NCBI GenBank assembly: GCA_007127655.1 | Contig: SKYX01000185.1 | Location: 1-9,640, forward strand | DNA from: Desulfonatronum sp. | GTDB taxonomy: Bacteria; Desulfobacterota; Desulfovibrionia; Desulfovibrionales; Desulfonatronaceae | Length of the DNA: 9,640 bases | Direction of reading: 5' to 3' | In this document: positions 6,652-9,640 of the stretch, piece after piece | Layout of the letters: each line of letters starts with the position of its first letter | Position numbering within the stretch: the first letter of the stretch is position 1 | Program-made: the position numbers and the translations under genes | The notes under the pieces: model-generated | What the model was told of the DNA's origin: nothing | Seen by the model: only the letters and a program-made list of their open reading frames with translations | The model's database searches: none

Positions 6652-9279
6652 ATGACGAAGATGACCGAAAACGAAATGAGCGCGTTGCGCAGGCTGGCCG
6701 AGGAGCGCTTGGCTGAATCGGGGCGATCCTTTGAGGAATTCTCTCCGGATCAGATCAAGGCGCTCGTGCATGATTATCACGTGCACCAGATCGAGTTGGA
6801 GTTGCAAAACGAGGAACTTCGAGACGCCCAGGTCCGGTTGCGCGTTGTCAGAGACCGGTACGCCAAACTCTTCAACGAAGCTCCAGTTGGATATCTGATC
6901 ATTACGAGTCACGGCGTGATCAAGGAGACCAACGCGACGTTCGCGACCATGGTTGGGCTTTCTCCGGACCAGCTTTCCGGCAAGGCGTTGTCGGATTTTT
7001 TGCTTCTCGAAGATCGCCCGACATTTCATGGCCGATTCAAGGCCTTTTTTAAAATGCCTGAAGGCAAGCAGTTGGATTTTTCTCTGACCGGAAAACACAG
7101 GCCGATCAAGGTCAGGTGTATTGGGAGAAAGGAGCATGATCCCGGCGACCAGCCTGACGCTGACGCTGAAAATATCGAAAGCCTGAAGCTCGTGATCTCC
7201 GACGTAACCGAGCAGGCCAAGCTCGAAGAGCAATTACGGGCAAAAGAGACGTTCCTGAACAGCCTTTTCGAAACCATCCCCATGCCTGTTTTCTACAAGG
7301 ACCGGCAAGGCCGCTACCAGGGATTCAACAAGGCTTTCGAAGACTTTTTCGGCAAAAGCAAGGACGAACTGGTCGGTAAGACCGTCTTTGACGTCAATCC
7401 CCCGGAACTCGCGCGGCTGTACCATGCGAAAGACGCCGAACTGTTCGAGAACCTCGGCGTCCAGGTTTATGACGCCCAGGTCTCGGATGCGCGGGGCGGG
7501 TCGCATGACGTGATCTTTCACAGGGCCGCGCTGGTCGACGAGTATGGGGTGGTGTCCGGCTTGGTCGGGACCGTCCAGGACGTCACGGAGCGAAAGCTCA
7601 TGGAGAAGTACCGCGGGCTTTCCGTCGACGTGCTGGCCGTTTTGAACGAAACAACGGAATTTTCCGAGTCCATTCGGCGCATCCTCCAGGCCGTCAGACA
7701 GGCCTCCGGCTGCGATGCAGTGGGGATTCGCCTGCAAGAGCAGGGCGACTACCCCTATTACGAGCAGGCGGGGTTTTCCGAGGATTTTCTGCTTATGGAA
7801 AATTCTCTGATCGCCCGCGATGCGCAGGGGGGCGTTTGCCGCAATCCCGATGGGACGACCAAGCTGGAATGTACCTGCGGCCTGGTCATTTCTGGAAAGG
7901 TCCCCTCCAGCGAGAATTCCATGTTCACGCCTGGCGGTAGCTGCTGGACCAACGATTCCTTCCCGATACTCGATCTCCCCGCCACCGATGATCCGCGACT
8001 GAACCCGCGCAACCGGTGTATTCATGACGGTTATTCCTCCGTGGCCTTGATTCCCATCCGCAAAAACCAGGAGATCGTCGGCCTGTTGCAACTCAACCAC
8101 CGCGCCCCGGGCAAGTTCAGTCCGGATCTGATCGCCATTTTGGAGGGGATCGCCAGCCATATCGGGGAAGCGCTGTTTCGCAAGAAAATCGAGAAGGATC
8201 TGCAGGAGAGTGAGGAGCGCTACCGTCTTCTCTCCGACCTGACGATGGAAGGGGTGGTGCTGCATAAAGGCGGCATTGTCCGGGATGTGAACGTCGCCAT
8301 GGCCAAGGGGTTGGGCTATGGGCGGGATGAACTGCTGGGGAAAAACCTTTTGGAACTGGTTATTCATCAAGACGACAGGGAGATTGTTCTCGAGAATATC
8401 GTCAAGGATTACGCGGCCCCATATGTCGTCAGGTGCGTCAAAAAGAACGGAGAGGTCATTTTTACGGAAATCGAGGCCCGGAACTTTGAAGTGCAGGGCG
8501 AGTTGTTGCGTGTGGCCGCGGTGCGGGACATTACCGAAAGAAAGAAGGCCGAGGACGCCCTGTTTGAATCCCGTGAACAATTGCAACAGGCCCTTTCCGA
8601 AAAGGACAGATTTTTCTCGATCATCGCCCACGATCTCAAATCCCCCATGTCCGGCCTGCTCTCGTTGTCACGCATGTTCGCCGAAGACGCCGAAGATTGG
8701 ACTCTGAAGGAATTACGGGAAGTATCCAGGAGCTTGCACAAAAGCGCGGAAAGGGTGTTTGATTTGCTGGAAAACCTGCTGGAATGGGCGCGGATGCAGC
8801 AGGGGCTGATCGATTTTGCGCCGAAGGAATGCCGGTTGGCGGATATCGTCGATGCCAGCATGCACTTTTTGACGTCGATGGCGGAACAAAAAGACATCGT
8901 CTTGTCGAGCCATGTTCCCAATGACTTGACCGCGCTGCTGGACCCGTCAATGATCAGCACCGTGCTGCGGAACCTTTTGAGCAATGCGATCAAGTTCACG
9001 AAAAGAGAGGGGAAGGTGGAAGTCCGAGCCGAGTGCCTAGAATCACGGATCGAGGTCAGCGTGCATGACGACGGGATCGGCATGGACCAGAAAATGCTGT
9101 CCGAGCTTTTTTTGCTGGACCAGAGAACGGCCCGCCCCGGTACCGAAGGCGAGAGCAGCACGGGGCTCGGGATGGTGCTCTGCAAGGACTTCATCGAAAA
9201 GCACGGCGGGGAAATCCGGGTGGAAAGCCGGTCGGGGCAGGGAACGAGTGTGTTTTTCACGTTGCCGATTGACCGGTAA
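6652..9279 (+). CDS. Cytoplasmic sensor histidine kinase, PAS-PAS-GAF-PAS-HisKA-HATPase
   Basis: This 875-aa protein has no membrane segment, so it should sense a cytoplasmic signal. An N-terminal helical segment (LVHDYHVHQIELELQNEEL, from residue 38) is typical of soluble PAS kinases. PAS1 spans about 65-190 and ends in SDVTEQ. PAS2 spans about 200-320 and ends in QDVTERK. The GAF domain (about 322-510) has cysteines at 354, 396, 407, 409, 431 and 456 and the motif RNRC...GYSSVALIPI. PAS3 spans about 520-635 and ends in RDITERK. The phospho-acceptor is H660 in IIAHDLKSP. The ATP-binding domain has an N box around N778 (RNLLSNAIKF), DDGIGM at 806-811 and TGLGM from 837. There is no receiver domain and no response regulator in the window. 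ATG 6652 was chosen because AAGGG lies 7 nt upstream; the frame is open to an ATG at 6571, which has a poor ribosome site. The next gene follows after 29 bp. Confidence 0.93.
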   Translation: MTKMTENEMSALRRLAEERLAESGRSFEEFSPDQIKALVHDYHVHQIELELQNEELRDAQVRLRVVRDRYAKLFNEAPVGYLIITSHGVIKETNATFATMVGLSPDQLSGKALSDFLLLEDRPTFHGRFKAFFKMPEGKQLDFSLTGKHRPIKVRCIGRKEHDPGDQPDADAENIESLKLVISDVTEQAKLEEQLRAKETFLNSLFETIPMPVFYKDRQGRYQGFNKAFEDFFGKSKDELVGKTVFDVNPPELARLYHAKDAELFENLGVQVYDAQVSDARGGSHDVIFHRAALVDEYGVVSGLVGTVQDVTERKLMEKYRGLSVDVLAVLNETTEFSESIRRILQAVRQASGCDAVGIRLQEQGDYPYYEQAGFSEDFLLMENSLIARDAQGGVCRNPDGTTKLECTCGLVISGKVPSSENSMFTPGGSCWTNDSFPILDLPATDDPRLNPRNRCIHDGYSSVALIPIRKNQEIVGLLQLNHRAPGKFSPDLIAILEGIASHIGEALFRKKIEKDLQESEERYRLLSDLTMEGVVLHKGGIVRDVNVAMAKGLGYGRDELLGKNLLELVIHQDDREIVLENIVKDYAAPYVVRCVKKNGEVIFTEIEARNFEVQGELLRVAAVRDITERKKAEDALFESREQLQQALSEKDRFFSIIAHDLKSPMSGLLSLSRMFAEDAEDWTLKELREVSRSLHKSAERVFDLLENLLEWARMQQGLIDFAPKECRLADIVDASMHFLTSMAEQKDIVLSSHVPNDLTALLDPSMISTVLRNLLSNAIKFTKREGKVEVRAECLESRIEVSVHDDGIGMDQKMLSELFLLDQRTARPGTEGESSTGLGMVLCKDFIEKHGGEIRVESRSGQGTSVFFTLPIDR

Positions 9280-9308
9280 CAACCTTTGTCAGGAAAGGAA
9301 TAAAAATC

Positions 9309-9640
9309 ATGAATGTTGTGATCATCGGCGGAGTGGCGTTGGGGCCCAAGGCGGCGTGTCGGTTGAAACGGCTGATGCCGGACGCCCGGGTGACCATCAT
9401 CGACCAGGGGGCCAGGGTTTCCTACGGCGGATGCGGCATTCCGTACTATGTTTCCGGGGACGTCAGCGACGTAAAGGAATTGCAGGCCACCAGCTTTCAC
9501 ATGATCCGTGATCCGAAATTCTTTCACGAGGCCAAGGGCGTGGACGTCCTGACCCGAACGCGGGCCGAGCGCATTGATCGCGAAGCCAAGGTCGTCCATG
9601 CCCGGGATCTGGAGTCCGGGGAAAGCGCGACTTTCCCCTA
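9309..9640 (+). CDS. CoA-disulfide reductase/NADH oxidase-like FAD oxidoreductase, N-terminal part
   Basis: The start ATG at 9309 is preceded by AAGGAA at 9295-9300 with an 8-nt spacer. The 110 residues present begin MNVVIIGGVALGPKAACRLK, an FAD-binding Rossmann motif (GGxxxG at 7-12) of the pyridine nucleotide-disulfide oxidoreductase superfamily. C42 in SYGGCGIPYYVSGDV sits where NADH oxidase and CoA-disulfide reductase carry their single redox-active cysteine. Related proteins reduce CoA disulfide, polysulfide/sulfur or O2 with NAD(P)H; some carry a C-terminal rhodanese domain. The NAD(P)H domain and any rhodanese domain lie beyond the window, so substrate and exact subfamily stay open. 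The short gap after the kinase suggests co-transcription. Confidence 0.85.
   Translation, partial: MNVVIIGGVALGPKAACRLKRLMPDARVTIIDQGARVSYGGCGIPYYVSGDVSDVKELQATSFHMIRDPKFFHEAKGVDVLTRTRAERIDREAKVVHARDLESGESATFP

Noticed and set aside
7234..8631. 465-codon and 396-codon (8409-9599) open frames on the minus strand opposite the kinase
   Set aside because: Shadows of the kinase codons: no family resemblance and no ribosome sites, and the second also runs across the start of the next plus-strand gene.
1..9640. CRISPR array, tRNA or rRNA genes, complete IS transposase
   Set aside because: No regularly spaced direct repeats, no cloverleaf or rRNA-like sequence, and no transposase motif seen on either strand.

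Overview
The window most resembles a GC-rich deltaproteobacterium, probably of the Desulfovibrionales type. This is inferred from codon use, from the YhaO/YhaN pair, from a soluble multi-PAS/GAF histidine kinase, and from a neighbouring CoA-disulfide/NADH oxidase-type flavoprotein. No rRNA or tRNA is present to fix the taxonomy.

Left half (1-5478, all on the minus strand). Four genes are read in the order 5478 to 1. The first is a YhaO-like metallophosphoesterase/nuclease. It overlaps by ATGA a 1199-aa YhaN-like coiled-coil ATPase. Next is a short CopG-type antitoxin gene whose likely CTG start overlaps the ATPase stop and which is broken by a frameshift. Last, 39 bp on, is the N-terminus of a SWIM zinc-finger protein that runs off the edge. 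The first two genes form an SbcD/SbcC-like DNA processing pair. The spacing suggests that all four share one transcript.

Middle (5479-6651, no convincing gene). This gap of about 1.2 kb has lower GC than its flanks and is full of repeats. It holds (a) a 159-bp imperfect palindrome flanked by a perfect 10-bp direct repeat and carrying two inverted 27-bp dRS3-like units; (b) a 252-bp MITE-like long inverted repeat, again bounded by a perfect 10-bp direct repeat; (c) four copies of a GTTTCCGGATG-type dyad in alternating orientation; and (d) a 14-bp perfect palindrome just ahead of the next gene. I could find no transposase in the window.

Right half (6652-9640, plus strand). An 875-aa cytoplasmic sensor histidine kinase (PAS-PAS-GAF-PAS-HisKA-HATPase) is followed 29 bp later by the start of a CoA-disulfide reductase/NADH oxidase-like FAD enzyme, truncated by the window edge. 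No response regulator is visible. The two genes may be co-transcribed, and a link between redox or sulfur sensing and the flavoenzyme is possible but unproven.
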